Shown here: positions 52,029 to 60,371 of the stretch, piece by piece
How the letters are laid out: the number at the start of each line of letters is the position of its first letter
How positions within the stretch are numbered: the stretch's first letter is position 1
NCBI RefSeq assembly: GCF_038003085.1
Contig: NZ_JBBOOM010000001.1
Location: 4,154,001-4,218,000 of the forward strand
Origin: Psychrobacillus sp. FSL K6-2836
GTDB taxonomy: Bacteria > Bacillota > Bacilli > Bacillales_A > Planococcaceae
DNA length: 64,000 nt
Reading direction: 5' to 3'
Translations under genes and position numbers: made by a program
The notes under the pieces: model-generated
The model's input: the letters and a program-made list of their open reading frames with translations, nothing else
Database searches by the model: none
What the model was told of the DNA's origin: nothing

Positions 52029-52066
52029 GTAAAGTCCCGGATTTTTTGTTCCGGGGCTTATTTTAA
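52029..52066 (+). terminator. Terminator after MFS gene
   Basis: AAGTCCCGGA and TTCCGGGGCTTATTTTAAT form a stem-loop with a T-rich tail. Confidence 0.75.
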
Positions 52067-52103
52067 TATGTTTTAACTATGAATAAAAACAGACAGAAAT
52101 GTA

Positions 52104-52325
52104 TTTATTCAGTTTGTATTTGCGCTTAAGATGAGTATGATTCGCCGTGGTCTGGTGGAGCCTTATCCACTTCATAGATATCTTCTTCCCAACGAGCGTA
52201 CCGCCTTCTAGCTTATGTGTTGAGATTACTTCTTGAACACCTTCATACCAAACAGTATCTCCTGCTAGATATAAAGTTTTTTCTTTTGGATGTTTGAAGA
52301 CAACTCGGGTATAATATGTCATCAC
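52104..52325 (-). pseudogene. Fragment of MBL-fold hydrolase
   Basis: The minus strand encodes YYTRVVFKHPKEKTLYLAGD then TVWYEGVQEVISTHK, the central part of an UlaG-like metallo-beta-lactamase-fold hydrolase. The start and the rest are missing. After a frame change the end reads EEDIYEVDKAPPDHGESYSS. It is a decayed gene. Confidence 0.55.
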
Positions 52326-52521
52326 TAAAAGATATTTTAAAATTTAATGGTAGATTCGTTGAAAAAAGGGTTTGAGCCCTACATCACAACAAAATATCCG
52401 AATACAAAGATAGTTGTATTATCTTGAATGGATTCACGCCTTGTTAACAAGATACAGTGTAATGAAAAAGACTATCCAGAAAAAATTACATCTGGACAGC
52501 CTTTCACATTTATCCCGCATT
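52326..52521. other. Decayed stretch
   Basis: About 200 bases with a short open segment (EPYITTKYPNTKIVVLS) on the + strand and nothing complete. It lies between a gene fragment and an IS605-like remnant. Confidence 0.3.
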
Positions 52522-52656
52522 AATGGGCAGTAGTACTCTCACTTCATGGCTTGGCTATGCAACAAAGCATAAGTGGGAGACAACTGCCCGTAAACGCCCG
52601 AATGGTTCAACTAACATTTAGTGGGGGATGAAGAACCCCCACTAATTGAAGTTTCA
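52522..52656 (+). mobile_element. IS200/IS605-like end remnant 2
   Basis: Long imperfect hairpin (TGGGCAGT... / ...ACTGCCC), GTAAACGCCCGAATGG and terminal hairpin TAGTGGGGG / CCCCCACTA followed by GAAGTTTC. Inverted relative to remnant 1 at 46207. It looks like the omega-RNA/right-end part of a TnpB-type element; no transposase gene nearby. Confidence 0.6.
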
Positions 52657-52687
52657 CTTTATTTATTCTTTATGATTTATTATCTTC

Positions 52688-53233
52688 TTACTTTAGGAAA
52701 TCTTCGGTCGATTTAACATCACAATACATACCGTTAACTGCGCTAACGAACGCATAATGAACTTGATCAGCTGGAACGACTTTACCTTCATAAGACAAGT
52801 CTCGTGTTGCACATGCATCTTCAATAAGTGTAGTTTCATAGCCAAGATCCACTGCAGCTCTGACTGTGGCATCAATACACATATGTGTCATCATACCCAC
52901 AACCACTACCTTAGTTATTCCTTTTTCTTTTAGTTTGCTTTCTAATTCAGTCTTTAAAAAGCTGTTAGGGAAATGTTTGATAATAATGCTTTCATTCTCC
53001 AATGGTTGAACAGTTTCATGTATTTCAGCACCCTCCGTATCCGGAAGGAAGAATCCTAGTGCAGGGTCAGCCGCGATATGTTGAACATGAAAAATGTTAT
53101 CTTTGTTATTCTGTCTAAACCATTCAAGTACTTTCGCAGCACTAGCGGCCGCTTTTTCAGGGTTACTTAATTCCATATTTCCTTTTGGAAAATAGTCGTT
53201 TTGAATATCTACAATAATTAGAGCTGTGCTCAT
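52688..53233 (-). CDS. Cysteine hydrolase (isochorismatase family)
   Basis: A 181-residue isochorismatase-fold hydrolase with the catalytic triad: Asp in IVDIQNDYF, Lys in IIIKHFPNSF and Cys in MMTHMCIDATVRAA. Members hydrolyse amides such as nicotinamide or act on isochorismate; the substrate is not readable. ATG at 53233 follows AGGTGG. Divergent from an Lrp/AsnC-type regulator that probably controls it. Confidence 0.9.
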   Translation of the reverse strand: MSTALIIVDIQNDYFPKGNMELSNPEKAAASAAKVLEWFRQNNKDNIFHVQHIAADPALGFFLPDTEGAEIHETVQPLENESIIIKHFPNSFLKTELESKLKEKGITKVVVVGMMTHMCIDATVRAAVDLGYETTLIEDACATRDLSYEGKVVPADQVHYAFVSAVNGMYCDVKSTEDFLK

Positions 53234-53354
53234 TTTTCTCCACCTCATTCAAATTATTTTGTTACACTATAATCATAGAACGTTTAATAGTTTTTATCGA
53301 TAGGTTGACGAAACACTTTTATCTCTAAAAATTTCATGATGAAAGGAATTTATA

Positions 53355-53795
53355 ATGGAACTTGATAATATTGATTTTCAAATTCTTCGGTTATTATCCG
53401 AAAATTCACGTGTTCAATGGAAAGACTTAGGTGAACAAATTCATATGACGGGACAAGCAGTAGGGAATCGTATAAAAAAACTAGAGGATAGTGGTGTAAT
53501 TAAAGCTTACTCTTTAATAGTTGATGAGATGAAATTAGGACTTACTTATACTGCGTTTGTTATTATTTATATGAAAACGGCAAACCATGATTCGTTTATA
53601 CGATTAATGAATGAACGAAATGAGGTAGTGGAGGTTCACCGCGTATCGGGAGAAGCCTGTTACCATATAAAAATAAAAGTCAGTTCTCCAGAACAATTGA
53701 ATCTTTTTTTGGATAAAATTCTTGAGTATGGGAATTATACTGTACATTTATCCATCCAGGAGATTAAACTACAGAATCCGTTGACTGCTACATGA
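53355..53795 (+). CDS. Lrp/AsnC-family regulator
   Basis: A 146-residue regulator: N-terminal HTH (LDNIDFQILRLLSENSRVQW, MTGQAVGNRIKKLEDSGVI) and a C-terminal RAM/ligand domain (EVHRVSGEACYHIKIKV). Divergently transcribed from the cysteine hydrolase 121 bases away. Ligand unknown, probably an amino acid or related compound. Confidence 0.9.
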   Translation: MELDNIDFQILRLLSENSRVQWKDLGEQIHMTGQAVGNRIKKLEDSGVIKAYSLIVDEMKLGLTYTAFVIIYMKTANHDSFIRLMNERNEVVEVHRVSGEACYHIKIKVSSPEQLNLFLDKILEYGNYTVHLSIQEIKLQNPLTAT

Positions 53796-53863
53796 CAAAA
53801 ACGTTTTCCTTTTTCTAGGTGCATCGTTTCTATATTATTCGGGTGGTACTATTAGATTATAAT

Positions 53864-53908
53864 AAAAAAAGCAACTTTCGGTTAGAAACTGAAAGTTGCT
53901 TTTTTTGT
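53864..53908. terminator. Intrinsic terminator
   Basis: AAAAAAAGCAACTTTC and GAAAGTTGCTTTTTTT; works for both converging genes. Confidence 0.88.
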
Positions 53909-53940
53909 GTAAATTTTTTAATTTAGCATTTTCTAATCTG

Positions 53941-54276
53941 TTATTTTTCTTTATTATGCTCTCCCCATTGGCACATTTCTTGAATAAGAGGCCAGAGAGT
54001 TTGTCCTTTTTCAGTAAGGCTATATTCGACCTTTGGCGGAATTTGAGGATATTCCTCACGATGAACTAAGCCATCATTCTCCATTTCTTTTAATGTCGAA
54101 CTCAGAGTTCTATAGGTTATTTTGCCTATCATACGTTGAAGTTCATTATATCGTACGGCACCATTTTTGGATAAATAGTAAATAACGAGCAGTTTCCATT
54201 TACCGTTGATAATAGAAAGTGTGTAGCCGAAAAAAGTCTCTTCGTTGTCTGCGACTATAACTTTGGATGTTTTCAT
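53941..54276 (-). CDS. HxlR-family regulator
   Basis: A 111-residue winged-helix regulator: LSIINGKWKLLVIYYLSKN, RYNELQRMIGKITYRTLSSTLKEMENDGLV, YSLTEKGQTLWPLIQEMCQW. HxlR-type factors respond to aldehydes, quinones or redox signals. It has one Cys near the C-terminus but lacks the usual N-terminal sensing Cys. Good GGAGG ribosome site. Divergent from the flavin oxidoreductase. Confidence 0.88.
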   Translation of the reverse strand: MKTSKVIVADNEETFFGYTLSIINGKWKLLVIYYLSKNGAVRYNELQRMIGKITYRTLSSTLKEMENDGLVHREEYPQIPPKVEYSLTEKGQTLWPLIQEMCQWGEHNKEK

Positions 54277-54390
54277 AATTACACTATCCTCCTTGATAGT
54301 ATGAGTCTAAAAAGTGCATACTTGTTTGTGTAACTATATGTACTATATAATACATTTAGATTCCAGTAAAGCCTGTATCCAACATACAGA

Positions 54391-54537
54391 ATGGATACAT
54401 TCCACGAGGATAACGACACCTATATTACCATGAATAAAGGTAGAAGGTTTCATATTCCAGATGTAATAGCTGCTAAATCTATTGGCATCGCCGGTGATAT
54501 TGCGGAAGTGTTAGAGCAGTTAGTGCACAAGAGATAA
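54391..54537 (+). pseudogene. Short C-terminal gene fragment
   Basis: A 48-codon frame (MDTFHEDNDTYITMNKGRRF... ending VLEQLVHKR) without a ribosome site. It looks like the tail of a longer, lost gene. Family not identified. The rest of 54277-54579 holds only the HxlR promoter region. Confidence 0.35.
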
Positions 54538-54579
54538 GCTAATATAAAAGAAAGATAAATTATTATTAGAGGTGAAATT

Positions 54580-55581
54580 ATGAAAAAATTTGATATATCT
54601 GTTTTATCAGTTGCACCGTTAAGACAAGGAGAAACAATGAAACAAGGGATTGATTCTGCGGTGTTATTAGCCAAGGCTGTAGATAAAATGGGCTATAAAC
54701 GGATTTGGTTTGCGGAGCATCATAATCACGATGCTTATGCAAGTGCTGCCACCGTTTCGATTGTACAACATATACTAGCTAATACAAAAGATATTCGCGT
54801 AGGTTCAGGAGGTGTTATGCTCCCTAACCACTCCCCATTAGTAGTAGCTGAGCAGTTTGGAACACTAGAAACATTGTATCCAAATCGTGTAGATTTAGCA
54901 CTTGGACGTGCGCCTGGAACGGATCAAAAAACCGCCGATGTGATTCGTCGATCGAATCATAATGGGGTATTTTTCTTTGAAAGAGAAGTACAAGATATTT
55001 TGCGTTTTGTAGGGGAAGAGAGTGTGCAAGGAGAGGTACGAGCTTATCCAGGTGTTGGAACGAATGTACCGGTTTTTGTATTAGGCTCCTCTACGGGTTC
55101 AGCAAAAATCGCTGCAAAACTTGGGTTGCCTTATGCATTTGGTGCTCAATTTACACCTCATGCGATGGCAGAAACGATCGCTATATATCGAGAAAATTTC
55201 CAACCATCTGCATATCTACTAGAGCCTTATGTGATAGCTTGTATTAATGTGATTGCAGCAGATTCAATGGAAGAGGCAACATTTATTTCTGCAAGTCATT
55301 TGCAGGTGTATATTGATATTTACACAAATAATTTAGGCCAGCTGATTCCACCAACTAAAAACTTCCTTGAATCGTTATCACAAGCTGAACTAGAGATTCT
55401 TCATCATCGATTAGGCTATACAATCATGGGGGATGCAGAAACTATTCGTCGTGATCTAATTGACTTTCAAGACATGTATCAAGTAGATGAAATCATCGTG
55501 ATTTCTAATATTTACGAATCGAAAAAGGAAATTCAATCTTATGAGATTTTAAAACAAGTAGTGGATGAGCTATTTGAATGA
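54580..55581 (+). CDS. Luciferase-like FMN-dependent monooxygenase (LLM)
   Basis: A 333-residue TIM-barrel protein of the bacterial luciferase-like family, MsnO8-type: ISVLSVAPLRQGE, RIWFAEHHNHDAYASAA, VGSGGVMLPNHSPLVVAEQFGTLETLYPNRVDLALGRAPGTD. It uses reduced flavin from another enzyme. Substrate unknown. ATG follows TTAGAGGTG. Confidence 0.9.
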   Translation: MKKFDISVLSVAPLRQGETMKQGIDSAVLLAKAVDKMGYKRIWFAEHHNHDAYASAATVSIVQHILANTKDIRVGSGGVMLPNHSPLVVAEQFGTLETLYPNRVDLALGRAPGTDQKTADVIRRSNHNGVFFFEREVQDILRFVGEESVQGEVRAYPGVGTNVPVFVLGSSTGSAKIAAKLGLPYAFGAQFTPHAMAETIAIYRENFQPSAYLLEPYVIACINVIAADSMEEATFISASHLQVYIDIYTNNLGQLIPPTKNFLESLSQAELEILHHRLGYTIMGDAETIRRDLIDFQDMYQVDEIIVISNIYESKKEIQSYEILKQVVDELFE

Positions 55582-55637
55582 ACAATAGAGCTACATTAGA
55601 AGTACTACTCAGTTGAAGTCACCTACCAATGCTGAAG

Positions 55638-55886
55638 AGGCTGGGACAGAAGTGAAAATTTTATTGGATAAGGAGAAACCTTTACTAAATAATGGATATT
55701 TAATAAAATTGATTGGAATGGAGGGGCGACTCCTACGGGAATAGCGTGATGCCTGAGACTACAGGCTCAGGCCACGCCCGTGGAAAGCGTCCTTGGAATG
55801 GAAATCAATTTTGTGCACAGCAAAAAAACAGCATTTTTCTCACAGAGAAAAATGCTGTTTTGGGGTTCTGTCCCAGCCTTTTTTCA
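55638..55886. repeat. Composite long palindromic repeat
   Basis: Outer arms AGGCTGGGACAGAA / TTCTGTCCCAGCCT enclose a GC-rich palindrome related to 9728-9888 (GGCGACTCCTACGGGAATAG... GTGGAAAGCGTCC) and a hairpin AACAGCATTTTTCTC / GAGAAAAATGCTGTT. It is a dispersed non-coding repeat. Confidence 0.7.
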
Positions 55887-56450
55887 AATTATTCGAAAGC
55901 CTTAATACAAGTGTTTCCCCACAAACTTTTTCCACTTTATCCAAGAACCTTCATCTTCGTATTTTTAGGCTAGATAAAACCATAGATACCAAATATTTTG
56001 TGTTTAGGATGTGCAATCACAGTGGCTTGAGTTCGTTCGCATACAATCTTGGATTTAATGAGCCCGTAATACCACTATAGTTTTGGACATTGGCAAAGTT
56101 TATATGACTGGATAATCCCTTCAGATAGGGCTGCAAAATTAGAGGATAACGGAGTGATTGATGGTATATAATTAAAGTAAATCAAGATAAATTAGGATAT
56201 TATATATTTGCTTTTATTACCTTTCTTAGACAATGCACTTATCATCAATCTTATTTAACGTTTATTAAAACACAAGAAACATACATAAACCATAACTATA
56301 AAATGAGAGGTGACGGTTGTTATCTTCTCGGATACAAATTTCTATTTTATTATATATTAGATAGATTTCTGGAAGACTTAAACGAACATGCAAATTATCC
56401 ATTGTCATCAATAAGTAGTGTTCATCAATAGAGTAAGCTCATTTGTCAAT
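55887..56450. other. Long non-coding stretch
   Basis: About 560 bases without a convincing gene. Short open pieces are not preceded by ribosome sites. A fragment reading WIIPSDRAAKLEDNGVIDGI-like around 56107-56170 suggests decay of a former gene. Confidence 0.4.
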
Positions 56451-56451
56451 G

Positions 56452-56480
56452 TTGACAATATACCAGAGAGGGTATATCAT
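56452..56480 (+). promoter_or_regulatory. cst promoter with CstR operator
   Basis: TTGACA, 17 bases, TATCAT. The spacer is filled by ATATACCAGAGAGGGTAT, an inverted TACC/GGTA of the CstR/CsoR type, so a bound repressor would cover the promoter. Confidence 0.75.
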
Positions 56481-56523
56481 ACAGCATGTCAGTAGTTTTG
56501 TGATTAATAGAGAGGAGAATTCC

Positions 56524-56784
56524 ATGGAATACAATGATCAAATGAAAAACAGAGTAAAGCGTATGGAAGGTCAACTTCGGGGAATCTTGAAAATGATGGA
56601 AGAAAACAAAGATTGTAAAGAAGTCATTACGCAGTTGTCAGCTGTTCGTTCAGCAGTAGACAGAACAATTGGTGTGATAGTGAGTTCAAACTTAGTTGAA
56701 TGTGTTCAAGATGCCGGAGTAAATGGAGAAAAAACAGACGAAATGATTAAAGAAGCTGTCAACTTGCTTGTAAAAAGCAGATGA
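56524..56784 (+). CDS. cstR: Persulfide-sensing repressor CstR
   Basis: An 86-residue CsoR-family repressor. Two cysteines occur at the ligand positions (NKDCKEV and NLVECVQ), but the copper-ligand His is replaced (SSNLVEC in place of GHLxxC). This is the CstR pattern, in which persulfides cross-link the two cysteines. ATG at 56524 follows AGAGGAG. It heads a run of sulfurtransferase genes, which supports the assignment. Confidence 0.85.
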   Translation: MEYNDQMKNRVKRMEGQLRGILKMMEENKDCKEVITQLSAVRSAVDRTIGVIVSSNLVECVQDAGVNGEKTDEMIKEAVNLLVKSR

Positions 56785-56794
56785 AACTCAAGGG

Positions 56795-56836
56795 TTGACA
56801 TCTTTTTTTTCTTTCGTTATGATACCCATAGGGGTA
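56795..56836 (+). promoter_or_regulatory. Internal promoter with CstR-type operator
   Basis: TTGACA, 17 bases, TATGAT, overlapped by TACCCATAGGGGTA. Confidence 0.75.
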
Positions 56837-56863
56837 ATTGTGAAAAGAAAAGGAGGAATAAAA

Positions 56864-57091
56864 ATGAATGCTGATAAAGTATTAGATGCAAAAGGATTAG
56901 CATGCCCAATGCCAATCGTAAAAAGTAGAATGGCCATAAATGAACTTGAAGGGGGGCAAATACTAGAGGTTCACACAACAGATAAGGGAGCTAAAAACGA
57001 CTTTCCAGCCTGGGCTAAATCTGGTGGGCACGAGCTTCTGAAACATGAGGAAGAAAATGATGTATTAAAGTTTTGGATTAAAAAGGGCTAA
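56864..57091 (+). CDS. TusA-like sulfur carrier protein
   Basis: A 75-residue TusA/SirA-fold protein with the active-site motif LACPMPIVKS (CPxP). It carries a persulfide on the Cys and relays sulfur between rhodaneses and acceptors. ATG at 56864 follows AAAGGAGG. Second gene of the cst-type block. Confidence 0.9.
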   Translation: MNADKVLDAKGLACPMPIVKSRMAINELEGGQILEVHTTDKGAKNDFPAWAKSGGHELLKHEEENDVLKFWIKKG

Positions 57092-57114
57092 TTCTATTTT
57101 TTTATACAATTTTA

Positions 57115-57128
57115 TACCCATAGGGGTA
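57115..57128. promoter_or_regulatory. CstR-type operator
   Basis: TACCCATAGGGGTA, identical to the box at 56823. Confidence 0.7.
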
Positions 57129-57159
57129 AATAAACAATGTCTATAAAGGTGGTAAAGAT

Positions 57160-57522
57160 TTGGAATACGCAACTTACATCGTTATTGTTCTTATATTGCT
57201 TTTCATCTTACAACGCGTTCTACCAACAAAAGGTGTTAGGCATATTTCAACAACTGATTTAAATGAGGAGTTAAATAACAAAAATAAACAATTTGTTGAT
57301 GTACGAACACCTGGAGAATTTAAAGGAAATCACATTAAAGGCTTTAAAAATATTCCTCTCCATCAACTTTCTCAGAAAGCGGAGAAGGAGCTTTCAAAGG
57401 AAAAAGAAGTGATTATCATTTGCCAAAGTGGAATGAGGAGCCAAAAAGCCAGTAAGATGCTCCAAAAAATAGGCTTTACAAAAGTGACAAATGTAAAAGG
57501 CGGCATGAGCAACTGGAGATAG
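57160..57522 (+). CDS. Membrane-anchored rhodanese
   Basis: A 120-residue protein: an N-terminal transmembrane helix (TYIVIVLILLFILQRVL) and one rhodanese domain with VDVRTPGEFKGNHI and the active-site loop ICQSGMRSQKA (catalytic Cys). Transfers sulfane sulfur near the membrane. TTG start after AAGGTGG. Confidence 0.88.
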   Translation: MEYATYIVIVLILLFILQRVLPTKGVRHISTTDLNEELNNKNKQFVDVRTPGEFKGNHIKGFKNIPLHQLSQKAEKELSKEKEVIIICQSGMRSQKASKMLQKIGFTKVTNVKGGMSNWR

Positions 57523-57542
57523 TAGAATAAGGGGGACTTACA

Positions 57543-57839
57543 ATGAAAGAAATGACTGCAAAAGAAGTAGAAACTTTAATAAATGAAGGAAAGCTATTAA
57601 ATATCATCGATGTGCGTGAGGTAGATGAAGTAGCAGAAGGGAAAATTCCTGGAGCAATAAACATTCCATTAGGATTAGTCGAATTTCGTATGCATGAATT
57701 AGATAAATCAAAAGAATATATCATAGTTTGCCGTTCAGGAGGAAGAAGTGGCCGTGCAACACAATTCCTTGAAGACCAAGGTCATAAAGTGATCAATATG
57801 CAAGGTGGCATGCTTTCTTGGGAGGGCAATATAGAGTAA
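57543..57839 (+). CDS. Single-domain rhodanese
   Basis: A 98-residue rhodanese: IDVREVDEVAEGKIPGAINIPLGLV, active-site loop VCRSGGRSGRA. Cytosolic thiosulfate/persulfide sulfurtransferase. ATG follows AGGGGGA, 20 bases after the preceding rhodanese gene. Confidence 0.9.
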   Translation: MKEMTAKEVETLINEGKLLNIIDVREVDEVAEGKIPGAINIPLGLVEFRMHELDKSKEYIIVCRSGGRSGRATQFLEDQGHKVINMQGGMLSWEGNIE

Positions 57840-57857
57840 AATTTTTTAATAGTTTTA

Positions 57858-57873
57858 ATACCCATGCCCGTAT
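57858..57873. promoter_or_regulatory. CstR-type operator (diverged)
   Basis: ATACCCATGCCCGTAT, upstream of the glutaredoxin-like gene. Confidence 0.45.
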
Positions 57874-57927
57874 TAAAGTAGTGGTATGAAAAGGATTTAT
57901 AAATAATGAGTGAGGAGAGATTTGAAA

Positions 57928-58173
57928 ATGAATTCAGTAACAGTTTACACAACAACACAATGCCCGTATTGTGTCATGTTAAAGAACTTTTTATCAGAAC
58001 AAAACATCCCTTTTAATGAAGTGAATGTTGAAACACAACCTGAAGTTATGCAACGACTTGTTAAAACGACGGGGCAAATGGGGGTACCACAAACTGAAGT
58101 GAATGGTCAATGGATTGTAGGCTTTGATCCTAATAATATCATGACCGCATTAAGAAATCAGGGGGAAAAATAA
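57928..58173 (+). CDS. Glutaredoxin-like protein
   Basis: An 81-residue thioredoxin-fold protein: VTVYTTTQCPYCVMLKNFL with a CPYC redox site, VPQTEVNGQWIVGFD (cis-Pro loop). It probably reduces persulfides or mixed disulfides. ATG at 57928 follows GAGGAGAG. It directly abuts the next gene. Confidence 0.88.
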   Translation: MNSVTVYTTTQCPYCVMLKNFLSEQNIPFNEVNVETQPEVMQRLVKTTGQMGVPQTEVNGQWIVGFDPNNIMTALRNQGEK

Positions 58174-58569
58174 ATGAATAAAAAAGTAGCAATTATCGCA
58201 AGCAATGGTGGATTATTTGATGCCTACAAAGTGTTTAATATCGCAACTGCAGCTGCAGCAACAGATCAAGAAGTAGCTATTTTCTTCACATTCGAAGGCC
58301 TAAACTTAATCCATAAAGAGGCTAATCAGCAACTTCCGATGCCGGAAGGAAAAGAGCATTTTGCAGAAGGATTTACGAAAGCTAATGTTCCAGCTATCCC
58401 AGATTTGCTTGCTATGGCAAAAGAAATGGGTGTTACATTCATTGGCTGTCAAATGACAATGGATGTTATGGGATTAGATAAAGAGGATTTTATAGATGGA
58501 ATTGAAGTAGGCGGTGCTGTCACATTTTTAGAATTTGCTAAAGACGCGGACGTAACATTGACATTTTAA
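58174..58569 (+). CDS. DsrE/DsrF-like protein
   Basis: A 131-residue DsrE-family sulfur relay protein: KKVAIIASNGGLFDAYKVFN and TFIGCQMTMDVMGL with the conserved Cys. Starts one base after the glutaredoxin stop. Works with TusA-type carriers in persulfide transfer. Confidence 0.85.
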   Translation: MNKKVAIIASNGGLFDAYKVFNIATAAAATDQEVAIFFTFEGLNLIHKEANQQLPMPEGKEHFAEGFTKANVPAIPDLLAMAKEMGVTFIGCQMTMDVMGLDKEDFIDGIEVGGAVTFLEFAKDADVTLTF

Positions 58570-58653
58570 CTTCATTCAGTAGATGTCTTCTACTTCTAAA
58601 AATAGAGGGTGTTAACGCTATTTATTATAAATTTTAATGGAGGAATGGTATAG

Positions 58654-59088
58654 ATGGCTGATATGAATACAAATGTAAATATCGTTTGGCATGGTGGAGC
58701 AACAGGGAATGGGATGCTTAAAGCAGAGTATCTTCATACAAAAGTTGCTATTCCAACCTCTTTAGGGGGCAGTGGGCACGGGGCAGATCCAAAAGAGCTA
58801 CTCGTTTCTTCAGCAGCAACTTGTTTTATAGCAACTCTTACTTATATGCTGGAAAGCAGAAAACTACCAGTAGTAGAACATACAATAAATTCAGAGGTCA
58901 TGATATCAAAAGATGGGTTTAATATAATTCACTATCCACAAATCATTTTATCTGCGGATGCAACAGAAGCACAAATTCAATCTGCACAAAGAGCAATAGA
59001 TGGAGCAGATAAAGGGTGCGAAGTCGGGAATTTATTGAAAAAAGCAGGTGTTACTATTGAGGTACAGGGTAAAGTTTTTTTGAAATAA
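58654..59088 (+). CDS. OsmC-family peroxidase-like protein
   Basis: A 144-residue OsmC/Ohr-type protein. One active Cys is in SAATCFIATLTYML and the second in ADKGCEVGNLL. Members reduce organic hydroperoxides or persulfides with thiols; in this operon a role with reactive sulfur is likely. ATG follows GGAGG. Confidence 0.85.
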   Translation: MADMNTNVNIVWHGGATGNGMLKAEYLHTKVAIPTSLGGSGHGADPKELLVSSAATCFIATLTYMLESRKLPVVEHTINSEVMISKDGFNIIHYPQIILSADATEAQIQSAQRAIDGADKGCEVGNLLKKAGVTIEVQGKVFLK

Positions 59089-59130
59089 AGACGCATTATA
59101 ACTTGAATATTATATTTTTTTGTAAAAATA

Positions 59131-59146
59131 TATACCCTAGGAGGTA
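59131..59146. promoter_or_regulatory. CstR-type operator overlapping ribosome site
   Basis: TATACCCTAGGAGGTA spans the AGGAGG of the next gene. Confidence 0.5.
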
Positions 59147-59151
59147 AAGGT

Positions 59152-60279
59152 ATGAGTATAAATACTATGATTTCAAAAGAAGTAACTAAAAAAGTAGTTA
59201 ACAAAGAAGAACTATTTATTTTAGATGTTCGAAATGCAAGTGATTTCGCAGACTGGAAAATCGAAGGTGAAAACTTTGTTTATCTAAATGTTCCATACTT
59301 CGAATTAATGGATGGTGTGGAAGGAATCCTGGATGAGATTCCTACTGATAAAGATGTACTTGTCGTTTGTGCAAAAGGACGTTCATCTATCATGGTTGCA
59401 GAGATGCTAACTGAGGCGGGACTTTCTGTTTTTTCCCTAGACGGTGGAATGAAAGCATGGAGTGAATATTTATCACCTGTTAAAGTGGGGGATCTAAAAG
59501 ATGGGGGAGAGATTTATCAGTTTGTACGTATTGGTAAGGGGTGCTTGTCTTACATGATCGTCTCAAACGGTGAGGCAGCCATTATCGATTCGGCAAGAAC
59601 GACGGATATCTATCTTGAATTTGCAGATCGTATTGGCGCAAAAGTTACACATGTATTTGATACACATCTACATGCCGATCATATTTCTGGTGGAAGAAAG
59701 CTTGCTGAAAAAACAAGCGCAACCTACTGGCTTCCCCCAAAAGATGCTGTAGATGTAACATTTGATTACCAACCATTAGAAGATGGAAATGAAGTGACAA
59801 TTGGTAATACTTCTATAAATATTCATGCATTATATTCACCAGGTCACACAATCGGGTCAACATCCTTTGTTGTGGATGAAAAGTTCTTACTATCCGGCGA
59901 TATTTTATTTATCGATTCAATTGGTAGACCAGACCTTGCCGGTTTAGCAGAAGACTGGGTAAAAGATTTAAGAGAAAGTCTCTACGCAAGATACAGAGCA
60001 TTATCTGGGGAGCTAATCGTTTTACCAGCACACTTTATGATCATCGATGAATTAAATGCAGATGGAAGTGTATCTGAAAAGTTAAGTACACTTTACGAAA
60101 CAAATCATGGGCTAAATATAGAAGATGAAAATGAATTTAGAAAGCTTGTGACTGAAAATTTACCGCCCCAGCCAAATGCATATCAAGAGATTCGAGAAAC
60201 GAATATGGGGATATTGAACCCTGATGAAGAAAAACAACGTGATATGGAAATTGGACCAAATCGTTGTTCGGTTCGTTAA
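59152..60279 (+). CDS. Rhodanese-MBL persulfide dioxygenase-like protein
   Basis: A 375-residue fusion. The N-terminal rhodanese (about 1-105) has [10 protein letters not shown] as its active-site loop. The C-terminal metallo-beta-lactamase domain of ETHE1/persulfide-dioxygenase type has [12 protein letters not shown] and SPGHTIGS. It resembles CstB/BlsB-type enzymes that oxidise persulfide to thiosulfate/sulfite, but with the rhodanese first; CstB has MBL first. ATG at 59152 follows AGGAGG. Confidence 0.9.
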   Translation: MSINTMISKEVTKKVVNKEELFILDVRNASDFADWKIEGENFVYLNVPYFELMDGVEGILDEIPTDKDVLVVCAKGRSSIMVAEMLTEAGLSVFSLDGGMKAWSEYLSPVKVGDLKDGGEIYQFVRIGKGCLSYMIVSNGEAAIIDSARTTDIYLEFADRIGAKVTHVFDTHLHADHISGGRKLAEKTSATYWLPPKDAVDVTFDYQPLEDGNEVTIGNTSINIHALYSPGHTIGSTSFVVDEKFLLSGDILFIDSIGRPDLAGLAEDWVKDLRESLYARYRALSGELIVLPAHFMIIDELNADGSVSEKLSTLYETNHGLNIEDENEFRKLVTENLPPQPNAYQEIRETNMGILNPDEEKQRDMEIGPNRCSVR

Positions 60280-60329
60280 AGTAATCAGTTTCTGATAAGG
60301 TATTTTCAAAAGAATTACAGGGAATCAAA

Positions 60330-60357
60330 GAGGGAGCCGCAACAGGTTCCCTTTTTA
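60330..60357 (+). terminator. Possible terminator
   Basis: AGGGAGCC and GGTTCCCTTTTT; short stem with a T-run between the dioxygenase-like and permease genes. Confidence 0.5.
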
Positions 60358-60371
60358 AAAGGAGGAGGAAA

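Noticed and set aside
52600-52620. TTCAACTAAC in the IS605-like remnant as a further array site
   Set aside because: No partner arm or terminator of the array type; it is part of the remnant's own structure and probably coincidental.
55793-56080. Open frames over the palindromic repeat at 55.7-56.1 kb
   Set aside because: They translate the non-coding repeat and adjacent AT-rich DNA, with no ribosome site or recognisable domain.
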